Below are positions 1 to 12,649 of a DNA stretch of 64,000 nucleotides, one piece after another. The stretch's first letter is position 1. Every line of letters starts with the position of its first letter. The DNA comes from Ecdyonurus torrentis (Eukaryota; Arthropoda; Insecta; Ephemeroptera; Heptageniidae), in the NCBI GenBank assembly GCA_949318235.1, contig OX439131.1:7773811-7837810 (forward strand). The letters run 5' to 3'. Below the pieces are notes generated by a model. That model saw only the letters and a program-made list of their open reading frames with translations. It was not told where the DNA came from and did no database searches. Both the position numbers and the translations under genes were made by a program.

Positions 1-2062
1 TAAATGCTGTGATCGAAAAATAATGTATACATCAAATTTGATGCTCGATTGATAATTGGGCACCTCAATTTCATTAATTAATCAATAAATATACACTCTA
101 AATTAATATTTTAATTTATTGCTAAATTATTATTTTAATTAACCAATCAATATAAAGTACTAATTATTTCAAAAAAAAATCATTAATAATACTAATTCTC
201 TTGTACTAATTAAAATATTTTATACTGTGGTAAAGTAATAATAAAATAAAATTTATAACAATAACAAGTTAACATATTACAAAAAATAATATGTATGAAT
301 AAATTACGTATCATGTTTCAGCTAATTAAAAAATTACTATACGTTGGTAGGAAAAAAAATGTGGTTAACGTAGACATAATAATATTTATAATTTTTTTAC
401 ACATAATTCTATATGAAAAGCTAGCTTAAAGTTTTAGTGACAAGTAATTCATCTGTTTTGTAGTGACACGGTGTTGCAATAACACTAAACAAGCGCATAA
501 GCTTGCATTATTATACTAGTTGCAGCCGTGGTGTATATGTATGGTTTATGAGACCGCAAACATGATGACAAACAGTAACATAGAGCACTACAAGGGTATC
601 AGTTTACCTTGTTATGATAACATAATAATAATTGCAATAAGCTATACATACTATATAATAATAATAATATAATGTTGAATTTGATATTGGGCCAAGTATT
701 ACTATGGTTATCATTGATTGCATAATAGTTCATTTATTTTAATACAGTAGCTTGTTCTGTAAAGTAAAGTGAATCTCAACAACAGTGATTGACTGACCAA
801 CAAAATAAGACACATTCATTGGTTGATCTTGTTTTTTGAGCCGTCATATTGAGACTGGAACTTTTTTTTGGAGAAGTTTCTTTTATTCTTATCAAGTTCA
901 AAGTTCTAAACGAAGAAATAACAATGATCGACCATGTGTATAAACGTAGTAAACAGGTAACAGCGTCATAACCAACTGTTTTTAACAAAGGAACATTTTC
1001 GAAGCAGTTCAATATTTGTGTGTAGTTTATAGAACGAGCTAGTATAAAAGACTTCACTTTTTTTTATATATATTATCATAAAAATGTAGTTTCATTAAGA
1101 TTTCTAATTTATAGTTCTAATTTTTCCTACATTCAAATTTATAGTAGCTATATTTATTTCAGGTTCTAATAAATATAAAAATTAGTTTTATTTTTTCAGC
1201 ATATAAAGATAGAATGCAACAAACAAAAGCTACTAAGTACGTCATTTCAGGTGTTATTAGATGCTAGCATAAATTCTATTTTACATGAACACTCTTGAGA
1301 ACTGAAAAGTATTTATTTACAACAATAAAAAATTGAATTTTTCTTTATTTAAAAAATTTCGACCTTCTTGATATGCCTATTGAAATAATTGTATGTATAA
1401 AAAATTAAAGGTAGTATCTATTTAGGGTCAACTTAGGTTCCAGTTTTTTTCCCTATCTATTTGCGTTTTAAAATTTATTATAAAACCTAATTATTTCTAA
1501 ATTTAACGTTTCCCAGTATTTAAATTGATATTGACAGCTATTCATACGTATCAGAATTTGTCCATTTGTTAAAAACTAAAATTATATTGCATTTTGTATC
1601 ACAAATGCGTGCAGATCTCTTATAATACACATAACATCTAAATACATCCGAGTAATTTGTTTAATGAAGTATATCTTGTATAGCTTAAACCATATCCACA
1701 TTTGAATAATATATAACTCAAAGTCAAAGATTTTTTTTTTATTTAAAATTTATGTTTCATTTATTATAAACTAATACTCAACATATTATACCACATACAT
1801 AATAATCTCTATATATACCAAAAGCTTCTGGAATTTAATAAATCAAGCTTGAGTTTTCAACAAAATAACGAACATGTCTTGTCCAAGACTATAACAAACA
1901 ACATCTGATGGAATGTAGAAAATTACTGCTACTCAAGGTTCAGGTCGAAGCCACAACAATGTTATATGCACAACTTTGATATAACGTTGGGGATTACAAA
2001 TACGTTAGAGTGATAATATTTTGCGTACCTAAATTTGGAAATATTTTAATTCATGTTTCTAT

Positions 2063-2066
<4 letters not shown>
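1..2066. other. AT-rich spacer, no gene seen
   Basis: No supported gene. The longest open frame (93 codons, minus strand, 776-1057) has no motif I recognise and is of a length expected by chance at this A+T content. The stretch holds short AAT-type runs near 655-672 and otherwise unstructured AT-rich DNA. Confidence 0.6.

Positions 2067-2140
<74 letters not shown>
2067..2140. repeat. (TA)n microsatellite
   Basis: Uninterrupted alternating TA of about 74 bp. It is self-complementary and can form a hairpin or cruciform. Confidence 0.95.
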
Positions 2141-2144
<4 letters not shown>

Positions 2145-2539
2145 ATATAATATAAAATTTTAAATTTAAATGAGATTATTTGAATAATCAATACTTTTGT
2201 AATGCAGTTTTTTCTAGTTGTTTTTATCTGGTTAAAACTTAAGACTTTAATGTTTTGCTTATTATACAGTATAGATAGAGTATTTCAATTATAGAGCTAT
2301 AATTGATGGAATTGATCCAATGACGTCACTGTTTGTTTGTAATATTGAATGCACCAGTAGCATATAAAATTTAATGTGAAGTCTTTAAGAATTTACCATA
2401 CCCTTTGTTCTACATTTTCAATTGAGTTTTAGTACTAATTAGTTCCTAAGATAGAAAAATATACATTTTCTATACGAGCTTGATTTGTCATTAATTTAGA
2501 CTTTAATGTGTGTGTATATATATTGTATTTATCTTTTAA

Positions 2540-2595
<56 letters not shown>

Positions 2596-4346
2596 CTTTA
2601 AAGCACTAAAAGGGTTTTTAATTACTTTTTAAAGTATCGACGCGAGGCAATATATATATACATGTATAGGGTGTATGCGCATGACGTCATGTTTAATGCG
2701 CTTGGGGGCCATACTGGAGTAGTAAATAACATTGTTGAGCCTAGTTAAAACTTTGTTTAAGCCAATTTTCTTCGGGAAATTGATTAATTTTTTTATTATT
2801 GTTATTTTTCTCACATACTTGAGATACTAATTTAATATATTTACAGCATTAATGCTCTCAAAAATATTGCATAGTGTTTTTAAACTGGAAAAATGAGTTA
2901 TTTTCTTATGCCACCCATGTTATTGAGTCATTCAAAATGGCGTCGACTTTAACATGAATGCATAGACCCTTATCGCCAGCCAATATTCATAACATGTTAG
3001 TTCTATCATAGTTAATAGGATCTAGAAGTATCAATCTTTTAATTTACATTAAAAGTAGTAAGATTTAAAAAAAAAAAAAACTTAAGAAATCAAATAAATT
3101 AATGCAAACTTAATCCTTAACAGAATATGTAATAAATTAAAATTATTTTATAAGAATTAATTAATTTAAATATTTAAAAATATATTTAAAGATATCCAAT
3201 GATAGGTCTCTCTTTCTTTTTTTTAAAATACCTCCTAACTTGCATCATTTAACAATAAATAAAATTAAGACATCTATTTATTTAAATAATATAAAAATAA
3301 TACTACTTATCAGTTTAAAAATAAAGATCAAGTAACAATATATATTTTATACTTTGTAAGCACTCTGGAAGCATAATAAATTTTATCAGGGGAGATGTAA
3401 CATTCACTGCAATACAAAGTTAAAAATGTAAAAGATGTACTACTATTTTTTTTTTCTTTCTTTACTTATTTCCATTTCCTTTTTTCTCGTAGAATATACT
3501 GTATACGTACAGTATAAGACTCCGGTGGGAAGTACTTTTTTCTCTACTTCTCTCTTGTCTACTCTACTCTATTCTCTCCTCTATCTCTCTCTCTCTGACT
3601 AAAAACTCTACATTGCCGCGCGTCAGTGCGTGTTTTATTGTCACATTAATATTCCATTGCATTCAAGTGAAAAAAGTTTTTCTGTTTTTTTTTTTCTACG
3701 TTAATTACCAGCATTTCATGTAAAAAAAAAAGAGAACAGAAAGCTGAAGTAATGTTAATTATATATAAAAAATATATACATACTAGACTTTTAAAATGCA
3801 TGAAATGCCATATTCATAAAACTACAAAATCATACTTCATAATATTATACTGTTCAAAATTGATATTTTAAAAGCTTTTTGTATATAGTGTTGCTGTTTT
3901 ATTCACATTGCAGCGTTTTGTGCTCAAGTACTCCATAGAATATAAATTCAATACTTTCTATAACTTTTTTTTTCTTTTTTTTTTTTTTTTTTTACTATTT
4001 GCATTCAGTAAAAAAAGTAAGACCTTAATAGTTTTACTAAAACTATATTGCTAAAATTTAAACTTCATTTTTTTTTCTTTTTTTTTTATCAAATGTTACA
4101 TTAGTCCTACCAAGACATGACGTCTTATCGGTAGGTTCTAAAATAAAAATAAAGTTTTAATTGTTAAAACTTTTTGTTGAATTTCTGACAGATTTTTTTT
4201 TTATCTCGTTGATATAGTATTGTAAGAACTCATTTGTTATGTAATTTCTTTGTTTACCTTTCATTCATATTTTGTCTAGATTGTTACATTTAGTTATATA
4301 CAGTAAATAATACAGAAAAGTTGTAAAGTTTCTTTTGTTTTCCTTA
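2141..4346. other. AT-rich spacer with short SSRs
   Basis: Contains an interrupted (TA)n tract at 2538-2595, a pyrimidine-rich block at 3540-3600 and a poly-T stretch at 3967-3994. No gene is supported; the 61-codon minus-strand frame at 2629-2814 is unremarkable. Confidence 0.6.
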
Positions 4347-4440
4347 AGTAATGGCCTATTCACACGATGTAACATTTTGTAATGTGCAATCAATTTGATT
4401 GCATGAAAATTTAGTAGTTTTCAATGGAGATTTCAATCAC
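4347..4440. repeat. Fragment related to adjacent foldback element
   Basis: This stretch resembles the loop of the foldback at 4449-4850. Both contain TGATT-n-CATGAAAATT followed by AGTTT and CAATGGAGA-type sequence, in the same orientation. It also shares an AATTTGATTGCATG block with 58310-58375. It is probably a second, partial copy of the same dispersed family abutting the hairpin. No coding potential. Confidence 0.45.
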
Positions 4441-4448
4441 GTCGCGTA

Positions 4449-4850
4449 AATGATTTCCCTTTTCTCTTTAAAACCAACATTTTTAAATGTTTTAACAAAA
4501 AATTCAAGTGGCAATTAACGTATATTATAAAGGTATCATAAAAATACGCTTGTGACATTTTTTTATCGCCTAAAGCCCTGTTCACAAGGAGCAATATTTC
4601 CAATATGATTCTATGAAAATTGGTAGTTTGTAATAGAGACTGCATGCACAACTCAAAATTGTTGCACATTGGAAATATTGCTCCGTAAAGATGTTTTAAG
4701 ATGCCAAAAAATATGTCAAAAGCACATTTTTACTAAGCTCTTGAGCGTAAATTGCCACTTGATTTATTTTTTTTATTTTTTTTTTTTTGTAAAAATATAT
4801 TAAAATGTATATTTAAAAATATTGGTTTTAAAGGGAAAAAGAAAATCATT
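4449..4850. mobile_element. Long foldback (inverted-repeat) element, about 400 bp
   Basis: The left arm 4449-4605 and right arm 4667-4850 are inverted copies. Paired landmarks are AATGATTT / AAATCATT at the outer ends, CTTTAAAACCAA / TTGGTTTTAAAG, CAAGTGGCAATT / AATTGCCACTTG, and GGAGCAATATTTCCAAT / ATTGGAAATATTGCTCC next to the loop. The arms are diverged and contain indels; the right arm carries an expanded poly-T run near 4765-4790. The loop is about 60 bp. There is no transposase frame, so if mobile it is non-autonomous. I see no clear target-site duplication. Superfamily unknown. Confidence 0.65.
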
Positions 4851-5424
4851 AAAAAGGAAAGTTATGTTTGAAGAAGATTATCTTTGATTTAAAAACAATG
4901 ACGCTGTTTATATTTGTATATTGTAGCAGCTGTTTCTCTTTTGTTTATATTGTGATCACGACAGCTCAATTTTAAACTAAAATGTTTACTTGATGTCACT
5001 CGCTACCATTAAATTCTCTATCAATTTTACAACGGGTGTGCTGTTGTAAAACGAAGCATTGTCTCTTTCAAACCAAATAATAATAATAATAATTGCGTCT
5101 GTGTTATTACAGCATGGTTTTATGATTATTGTATGTCGCCTTTTTGCATTAATATTAAACGTAGAGAGCATCAATATATAATATTGATTAGATTGTAAAC
5201 TGTGTGGTGTTTTCACTGAGGTTGTTTTAGTACAGTTATTGGCATGAAATCTTTATTTATTTTTTATTTAATATTTTCAACAATTTTTTTTTCTTAATGT
5301 TGTTTTTTATTATTATTTACTTATTAATTTTTTTCTTAAGCCACGTTCCCATATTAATGCTTATAACGCAGTAGAATAATAGAACGTTTTATTTTGCTAT
5401 GTATCGTGCTATACACATTTAATA
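4851..5424. other. AT-rich spacer
   Basis: No gene or structured repeat recognised; a short (AAT)n run lies at 5080-5094. The 76-codon minus-strand frame at 4986-5216 is read through that run and is probably chance. Confidence 0.55.
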
Positions 5425-5625
5425 ATAATAATATTAAACTTTATTAAGGCGTTGTGAGGGCTTGACAGCCCAATTTTATAAAACCTTACCGTAGTAAAGT
5501 TAAGGTATAATTTAGTATTATCGACAAATCACACACATGCATGGGCTGGGCATGGCTTAAATACACAGCCCAGAATTCACATTGACAGCTAAGTGAAAGC
5601 TTAGTAACCTCTAGGAATATTCATA
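5425..5625 (-). mobile_element. Dispersed retroposon-like repeat, copy A
   Basis: Read on the minus strand, this contains GCTGTCAATG, then GGGCTGTGTATTTAAGCC, then GTGTGTG and TCGATAA. It ends with AATAAAGTTTAATATTATT, a polyadenylation-like signal merging into an AAT-type tail near 5420-5445. The GC-richer middle matches 9936-10163 on the plus strand. An AAT-type simple tail at the 3' end is common for non-LTR retroelements and their SINEs (established knowledge). No reading frame is retained, so assignment to a LINE or SINE family is inference. Confidence 0.5.
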
Positions 5626-7417
5626 CATATATTCATAGTAGATATTATGCATTTGTAGGCATTTAGAAATTTTGATAACAAAAAATTGAAGACTATTAAA
5701 AACTATTTTCAATTATTTGTATGTATTTTTATTTAATGCTAATAATGATCAACGCTTGTTATAACTGTTTATTGTTATTTTGAACTGCATGAGTCAATAT
5801 ATTTTTTTATTATTATTAATTCTTATTTCAATATAGTTTAAGAAAATGTTACTATACAAAATTTGAGAGTTACTTATCAAACATATATATTATTTAAAAA
5901 TAAAATACGTTTTAAATATTGCATTAAATAAAATTCCCAAAAGATCTCTTTATGTAATTAGGTAAATATAAGTTCTTATGTTAAGTTGTAATAAAAGTAA
6001 TTTAAAGTGAGAACAAGAAAAATTATTTGAATAATGAGAGAAGAGAGAAAAAGTTACTTATATAACAATTTTAATAATTGTAAAGAAATGCATTTTTTTT
6101 AAATTAAAACAATACATATTTTACACTAGAGAATATCAATTTACTTTCACTTTTAAAAATTAATTATTGTAAAATGTTACAAACTTTATATGATAAAAAT
6201 GAAATTCAATTTTTTATAATCACATACTTAGAAATTAAACAAAAACTGAAATATTTATATTTTCAAAGTGAGCATCGCTTTTACCGCAAGGGAGTTCGTT
6301 ATTTTAAAAACTTTAGAAAAAGTAAAATTATATTTTATAAAGTTAAATACACGTAAAATGAAAGAAATAAGTTTTAACGATGTAGAATTTCAAACTTTTT
6401 AAAGTTAAATTTTAGAACTGTGAATGTCAATAAAACAAAAATATGAATTAGATGGCATTTTATTACGTAAGAGTTATTATTATTAGCAAAATCTGAGAAA
6501 AAAATAAAAATTTGTTTACTTCAAAGACTTTTTATATCACAAAATAGATTTTTGGAAGATAAGAATTCCATTATCCTCTAATATCAGGAAAAATTGCACC
6601 TTTTAATCTTGAAATTAAAATCACAAAATCATTAAAAAAAAAACAGTACAAATTTGTAAAATTACAAACTAATTTTTAAATCTGTAAAAAAAAAAAAGAT
6701 CTCTTGTTATTTTATTCTCCCTTCTTTGATTAAACTGCAAGGAAGTGAGCAATATATTTATTTTATGGAACACATTAGGAAGTGTATATAAAAAAGACTC
6801 CTTTGTGTGAAGACACAATGCACAGAGTGCATATTGAAAAATGCAATAAAAGCTGCGTTAGAGTGACATTGAAAAAAGGGGAAGCATGTGACACTTGGTC
6901 CCTTGGGTAACACAGTTAGAATGACATTGTGAGTTGCAAGGTAAACGTTCTTCCTTGGGGAATTACCAACACTCTGAGAATTTTTTTCCCGAACTGTCAG
7001 ATGTGGTTTAAACCACTGATAATTAATCTGCCAGGAATTAGGGGAAGAAAATTTCTAGATATTTAACTCTAATCTAAATTAGTCTAATTCTCATTCACAT
7101 AACGAAATCTTAGCTAGGTTTTATCGTGTTTTGTTTAGTTTCAAAGTTATCAAATACAGGAAATTAACAATTGTATAAAATTGTATAAACGACCAAGAAA
7201 AAGTACAATTCCCAAAGCTGACTGTCATAAAATCGGATTTAAATGTGGATTTAATTGAATATTTAAAATAAAAATGAATATTAAAAATTCAATAAATCAA
7301 AGTTTACATAAAAAGTGATCGGTGCTATGTTTTCATGACATCGGCAAGTAATTTTAATTTTACAATATAAATTTGAAACTTCTACTAGCAATTGAATGAA
7401 ATAGCTACTCATTAAGG

Positions 7418-7453
<36 letters not shown>

Positions 7454-8235
7454 TAATTAGTAAAACAAATTTATGTAATATCTTTCATTCTATCAGAATT
7501 TATTTTATAATGAAATTTTTTAAATTTGAATAACTAATAGCACGTGAATTCAATTGAGTCTAAAACATATACATCAAAAGTAGAAATTTGGAAATCATGA
7601 TAAAATCAATAATTTAACTACAATATGTTTTCTTAAATTTACTGTTTGTGTGTAAGGGGGGAAGGGGGAAGAATAACAAAAAATATATAATAAAATAAAT
7701 CAATATTTTGTGTGGGTTTAAATAGGAAACAAGTGTTGTAAACATGTTGAAATAACACAGAAAACAACATGAACCACCAGCCAATTGATGAAAACTAGCA
7801 GCCAATTAGTGAAGTTAATGAACAGTTCTATTTGAAAACCTCAACATAATAGCATCAAGAGATTAACTATTTTAATCATTCTGAAAATTTAAATACATAT
7901 AAATTCATTTTTAGGCACGAGTTCATTTTGTATTTAATTTTACAAACAGTTATTTATGTTTAATAAAAAATATTCTAAATTTATTTAATGTAAAAATAAC
8001 AACAGTTTTTCCCTTATTATCTATTATACCAAATTTTGTAATTACGAGAATTATAAAAATATATAATTTACATAAAAGGGTTTGTAATATTATAATATAG
8101 TGTCGTAAATACCTCGGTTTGTAAATTGTAAACTTTTTTTTTTTTTTTTTTTTTGGTTCAATTAAAAAATGCAATTTATACTATGAAAAGTGTGATTTTA
8201 AGTTGATTAATATTTGTTACTCGAATTTACACATT
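5626..8235. other. AT-rich spacer, no gene seen
   Basis: Contains a small (TA)n at 7420-7450. The stretch 6760-7030 is slightly less AT-rich but I recognise nothing in it. Open frames (60-63 codons) are without motifs. Confidence 0.55.
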
Positions 8236-8273
8236 ATATATATATATATATATATACATAACATATGTGTGTG

Positions 8274-8275
<2 letters not shown>

Positions 8276-8335
<60 letters not shown>

Positions 8336-8494
8336 TCGTGGTTCCGCTATAATGTCCGATGTCCATTTGACCTTGAAAAATATTTTTTGCTGCAAATGAC
8401 CTGAAATGGGAAAATCCAAAATTTGGGGTCGATCAGACGATTTTTATTTTTTCAAGGTCATTTGGACATCGGACATTATAGCGGAACCACGACG

Positions 8495-8521
<27 letters not shown>
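8276..8521. repeat. (TA)n microsatellite split by an inserted hairpin element
   Basis: (TA)n runs lie at 8276-8333 and 8495-8521, directly abutting both ends of the hairpin element at 8334-8494. A further (TA)n tract lies at 8237-8256. Confidence 0.9.
8334..8494. mobile_element. 161-bp MITE-like hairpin element with 47-bp terminal inverted repeats
   Basis: The termini are 47-bp inverted repeats, 8334-8380 and 8448-8494, starting CGTCGTGGTTCCGCTATAAT. They match at 45 of 47 positions by hand alignment. The 67-bp centre includes a CCAAAATTTGG palindrome. Both ends abut TA, as expected for a Tc1/mariner-type insertion into TA (established knowledge), but because the host tract is (TA)n the duplication cannot be proven. 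There is no transposase, so it would be non-autonomous. The G+C-rich arms contrast sharply with the surroundings. Confidence 0.75.
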
Positions 8522-8526
<5 letters not shown>

Positions 8527-9498
8527 AACTTCTATCTTCGTTTGTTTAAAGAAACAATAACAAACACTTCAAAGAAGTACCTTGACAAAACATTTTTTTC
8601 AATATCAAGATTTTCTAAGAATTGAAAACAGTCAGATAAATGAAGAAAAAAAAATTAATAAAATACTGTACTGAGAAAAAAAAATTGTTATTATTATTTA
8701 TTTGTTTTGTTTGAAATTTTCATCTGAGCAATAAATAATATAATATCTTGTCATAAAAAATCATTTTTGAAGTAAAAAGATTTGAGAACTTAATATATAA
8801 ATAAAAAGTGTCAGTTCTTAAGAAATCCACACTAAAAATATATAAAATGTAGGTTTGAGATGTTTATTTCCAAGGTTATTGCTTTTAGTGAAATGGTGAG
8901 AAACGTTGAATAATAAATTGTGTATCCTTCAAAATTTGGAGGTATAAAGTTTTGACGAATCAAAATATTCAAATTGAGATATTTTATATAAGTAATAGGT
9001 CATAATCAAGTTTTTTTTAATAAATATTCAATTTAGAGTTAATGTTCTTAAGTAAATTCTTACCTGTACGAATAAACATAAGGTAGTACACAAAATTCAT
9101 CACGTCCACATTTAATTAACTTTAAATTGGAAACTTTCATAAACAGTTTTATTACTATTTTATGAATTTTATTTAAAAAATATTTTCAACTATGTTAGTT
9201 AGTTAATACTGGATTTCAAAGCATTCATTTATAAAATTTTAAAGATAGCAAGTATATTATTTAATAATTAGAAATAAAAGATAAAAAATGATTAAAGAAA
9301 CAACAATTGCATGGCAATTTTTGCATTAAATTTTGCTGCTACAGAAATAAAAGTGCACGTGTTACTTACGTGTTTAATGCCACACATTAATCTTTTTCGT
9401 GACTTTCTTTTTCACAATGTAATTTGTTTTTTTCGTAGCACTAAGAAAAAGCAAGAATTATTATTGTTATTTTTACTTGCTATATCGTGTAACAAAAG

Positions 9499-9531
<33 letters not shown>

Positions 9532-9935
9532 GAAAGGAATGATACGGTACATAATTTACGCTCCAATATATTATTAAATGTCATGTAGCATAATAAATGT
9601 GGTTATTTTTTAAACTTCGTGTTGTTCAGAACTATAATTATTATTAATTATAGATTTAGATATAGCTAGTAAATTAGTTGACAATTCCATGTATAACCTT
9701 CAACGCAGATATGATTTTGTGTTGCAATTGTTTATTAGGAGCTTGGAAATAAAGAAAATTTGAATTTGAATTACGAGAAAATATCTCACTAAATTATGTA
9801 ATAATGTAAATAGGATATCACTTATTCTTAAACATCACAAAACGTATTTAATGTATATATTATATTACCAACTATATTAAAATATTTATGAAATTATTGT
9901 ATTGGAGAATTAAAATTAAAGTTAGTAAATGCCTA
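8522..9935. other. AT-rich spacer
   Basis: No gene recognised. A pure 30-base T run lies at 9501-9530. The 88-codon plus-strand frame at 9311-9577 is partly this T run. Confidence 0.6.
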
Positions 9936-10118
9936 AACGTTTCCACGGTTTCTGTAGGCTGTCATGGCAAATGCCGGGCTGTGTATTTAGGCCGTGGCTG
10001 GCCCGTGTGTGTTTTTCCATCAATTTGGAAAGTCCTTACCCTCCTTACCTGTCGATAAGATAATGTCTTGACTCGGACTGAGATTGGTGTAGCACGATAA
10101 CACAATATGGCAAGCAAA

Positions 10119-10163
<45 letters not shown>
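9936..10163 (+). mobile_element. Dispersed retroposon-like repeat, copy B with (AAT)n tail
   Basis: Shares GCTGTCATGG, GGGCTGTGTATTTAGGCC, a GTGTGTG block and GTGTAGCACGATAA with copy A at 5425-5625 (minus strand). It ends in (AAT)n at 10119-10163, so its 3' end is on the right. It is distinctly more G+C-rich than its flanks. No frame survives. I infer the 3' part of a non-LTR element or a SINE; the family is not identified. Confidence 0.5.
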
Positions 10164-11684
10164 TTTATACTTAAAAGACTTCAGTAAAATTTATTGAATG
10201 AAATGAAATACTATAAAAGAAATTTCCTTACTGACTGTTCTACAAAATAGTTGGATGAACTGGAGAGGGTGTGTACCTGATTTTTTCCCAATAATGTGCA
10301 CTAACATATTAATTTATTTGTTGTAGCTTTGCACAGAAAATTGACCAATAGTTTTAAATGTGAATAATAACACAAAGTACTGCGTAAAGTTAGCCTTTAA
10401 TTATAATAAATAATTTTGCCATACAACAAAACTGTTATCATACTATAATATAGCAAATGTTGCATAAATAATGTTATTTTGAGTAAATATTTTGTTGAAA
10501 TTGAGCAATCATAATAATTACATTTTAAAATGATAATTTCGAAATTGGAGCACTTTTATTATTTAACAGTAGCTAAATGGTAAAATTTCTATGTGAATAT
10601 AACATCTCGCTAGAGAAATATTAATTATTATAATACTACAATGTTTTTGTATAAATTTACAATGTGACATTTTAAGCTCTAAAAACAAGCACTATATTTC
10701 ACTGAATATAATGTAGATCTGATATTGAGATGGTAAAAAATAGAGAGAGAGAGAGAAAGACTTGAGCTGACAATCAGTCAATATCCTAATAAAAGCATGT
10801 TGTACACGTCACTTGGAGAACATAATACTGTAACGGAGAACAATCGCATGTCAATTCAACCTTTTTACATGACTACACAAGGAACAAAAATATAACAAAT
10901 AAAAAAAATATATATTGAAATATTTGTAATACCAGCATGCAATAATACATAACAAAACGTTATTGCAAAAATATGATACAACAATGTAATTAGATGCATT
11001 AACCTTTTTTTTTCTAGATTGTATTACTAATGACATTATATTAATTATTGTAATTATATTAAATTAACTGAATATAAAAAAGTGAGCTTTATTGCTCAAC
11101 TATGCATGAGTAATTTAACTGAAAAAAATTGTTCTATTGAGTAATTAGCAATGATGTTTAGAAATAAAAGGGAAATGAAATAAACTATTGTTCGACTATC
11201 ATTTCCATTGTATATGAATGACTTTTATGATTCATTCATTAGTGTAAACTACCTTCCCGCAGAGATTGTGTTTGGGATGAAATTATATTATTTAAAAAAA
11301 ATTAGGGATTGTCTTTATAAAGTACAATTAAATGCTTGAATAAATTAGCTTTATCAATGAACTATCATCATTCATTCAAAAATATATTTTTTCTTCATTC
11401 ACTTATTGTGCTCTTATATAATTTGTTTTTTACATCTCTAATAAATGTAATTCACAATATAACGAGCAGTATGAAGTAAGTAAGCCCAAGCAAAAACGAT
11501 AGAAAATAAAATAGTTTTTGTACTTGACAATTCTAGACGTATTAAATTAATTGCGCATGTCACAAGTCACTTTTTTTTCTTCTAGCTTAGATTTTTGTTT
11601 TGCTCCATGTTGATCTTTATGTCAGCAACATTTGCTGAAAATAAATGGAATTTTGAGTAACTCACTTAGATTTCAACTCTTAAC

Positions 11685-11716
<32 letters not shown>

Positions 11717-12469
11717 CCTTCAATAAAGTAAACCTTCTCTTATTTTTTTATTGTTTACTCCATTTATTCTTTGTGCGTCGATAAATTCCGTACTATTTTT
11801 CCACTTTAAGTATAGTTTGGCTATTTTCTGTCATTCAATGAGCTTAAATTTCCTGTTTCAAAGCTGTTTTTTTTTTCAACAACGTACGTAGTAATTGAAA
11901 ATGAGAAAAAAATTCACTCACTTATACATTATCAAGATTTTATTGATTTTTTTTTCTTTTGTGTAATTTTATTTAATATTTTCAACGTTGTTAATAAACA
12001 AGATGTCAACTAAAGATTATTATTTGAAAAGTAATAATAGTAATAAAAATTAATAATATAGAAATAGTATAGACAAATTACAAGGTATAAGATAATAATT
12101 ATTACCAATATATAAAAATATATATATATATAAGAGAGCATTTTATTTTTTCTCCTTCTCAACACTCTTGTGAGCGCAAAAAAGACTTGTGTTTTCTTTT
12201 AACATTTTTTTATATAAATGTAAGTTTCTTCTACGTTAAATAATTTTAAAACGTAACATGTTATTCTTTCTTGGTAACTCCCACCATATTTTTTTCTATT
12301 CTTTTCAATTATTTTGTTTGTTTATCAATGTACAATTACTTTGATATAAAATTTTACTTTATTATCTTGTCGCTATAGCATTACGTTAATTAAAATCATC
12401 ATATCAATGTACTATATTGTCATAAACAAGGATACATGCACAGGGTAGGAAGCTCTTGTTGAAAAAAAC
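10164..12469. other. AT-rich spacer with homopolymer
   Basis: Holds a 29-base A run at 11685-11713, a short GA run near 10741-10757 and no recognised gene. The GAGAGGGTGTGTACCTGA stretch at 10264 resembles motifs at 35686 and 50176. Confidence 0.55.
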
Positions 12470-12649
12470 AGTTTCCTTAATGATGTGTAGTTCAAATTTT
12501 CACCCCAACAAAAATGCTTTAGTAAAAGTATTGCGGCATCATTATCGCGGCCAAATTTAAGTTGTTCGTGATGGTGGCACCAAACATTAATGTTGTTTAT
12601 GTTTTGATTGTTGTGTTGGAGAATTGAGCCATACGTCATTAAGGAAACT
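12470..12649. mobile_element. Small terminal-inverted-repeat element, 180 bp (candidate MITE)
   Basis: AGTTTCCTTAATGATGT at 12470-12486 is repeated inverted as ACGTCATTAAGGAAACT at 12633-12649, with one mismatch in 17. The interior is less AT-rich than its surroundings. The minus strand is open for 92 codons across 12412-12690, but without a motif I know. No target-site duplication is visible, so a chance inverted pair is not excluded, though a 17-bp match this close is unlikely at random. Confidence 0.45.

Noticed and set aside
776..1057. 93-codon minus-strand open frame as a gene
   Set aside because: At this base composition one or two frames of this length are expected by chance in 64 kb; no motif, start context or exon structure supports it.
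9311..9577. 88-codon plus-strand open frame
   Set aside because: Its C-terminal part is the translation of a 30-base T run (poly-Phe); the rest shows no motif.
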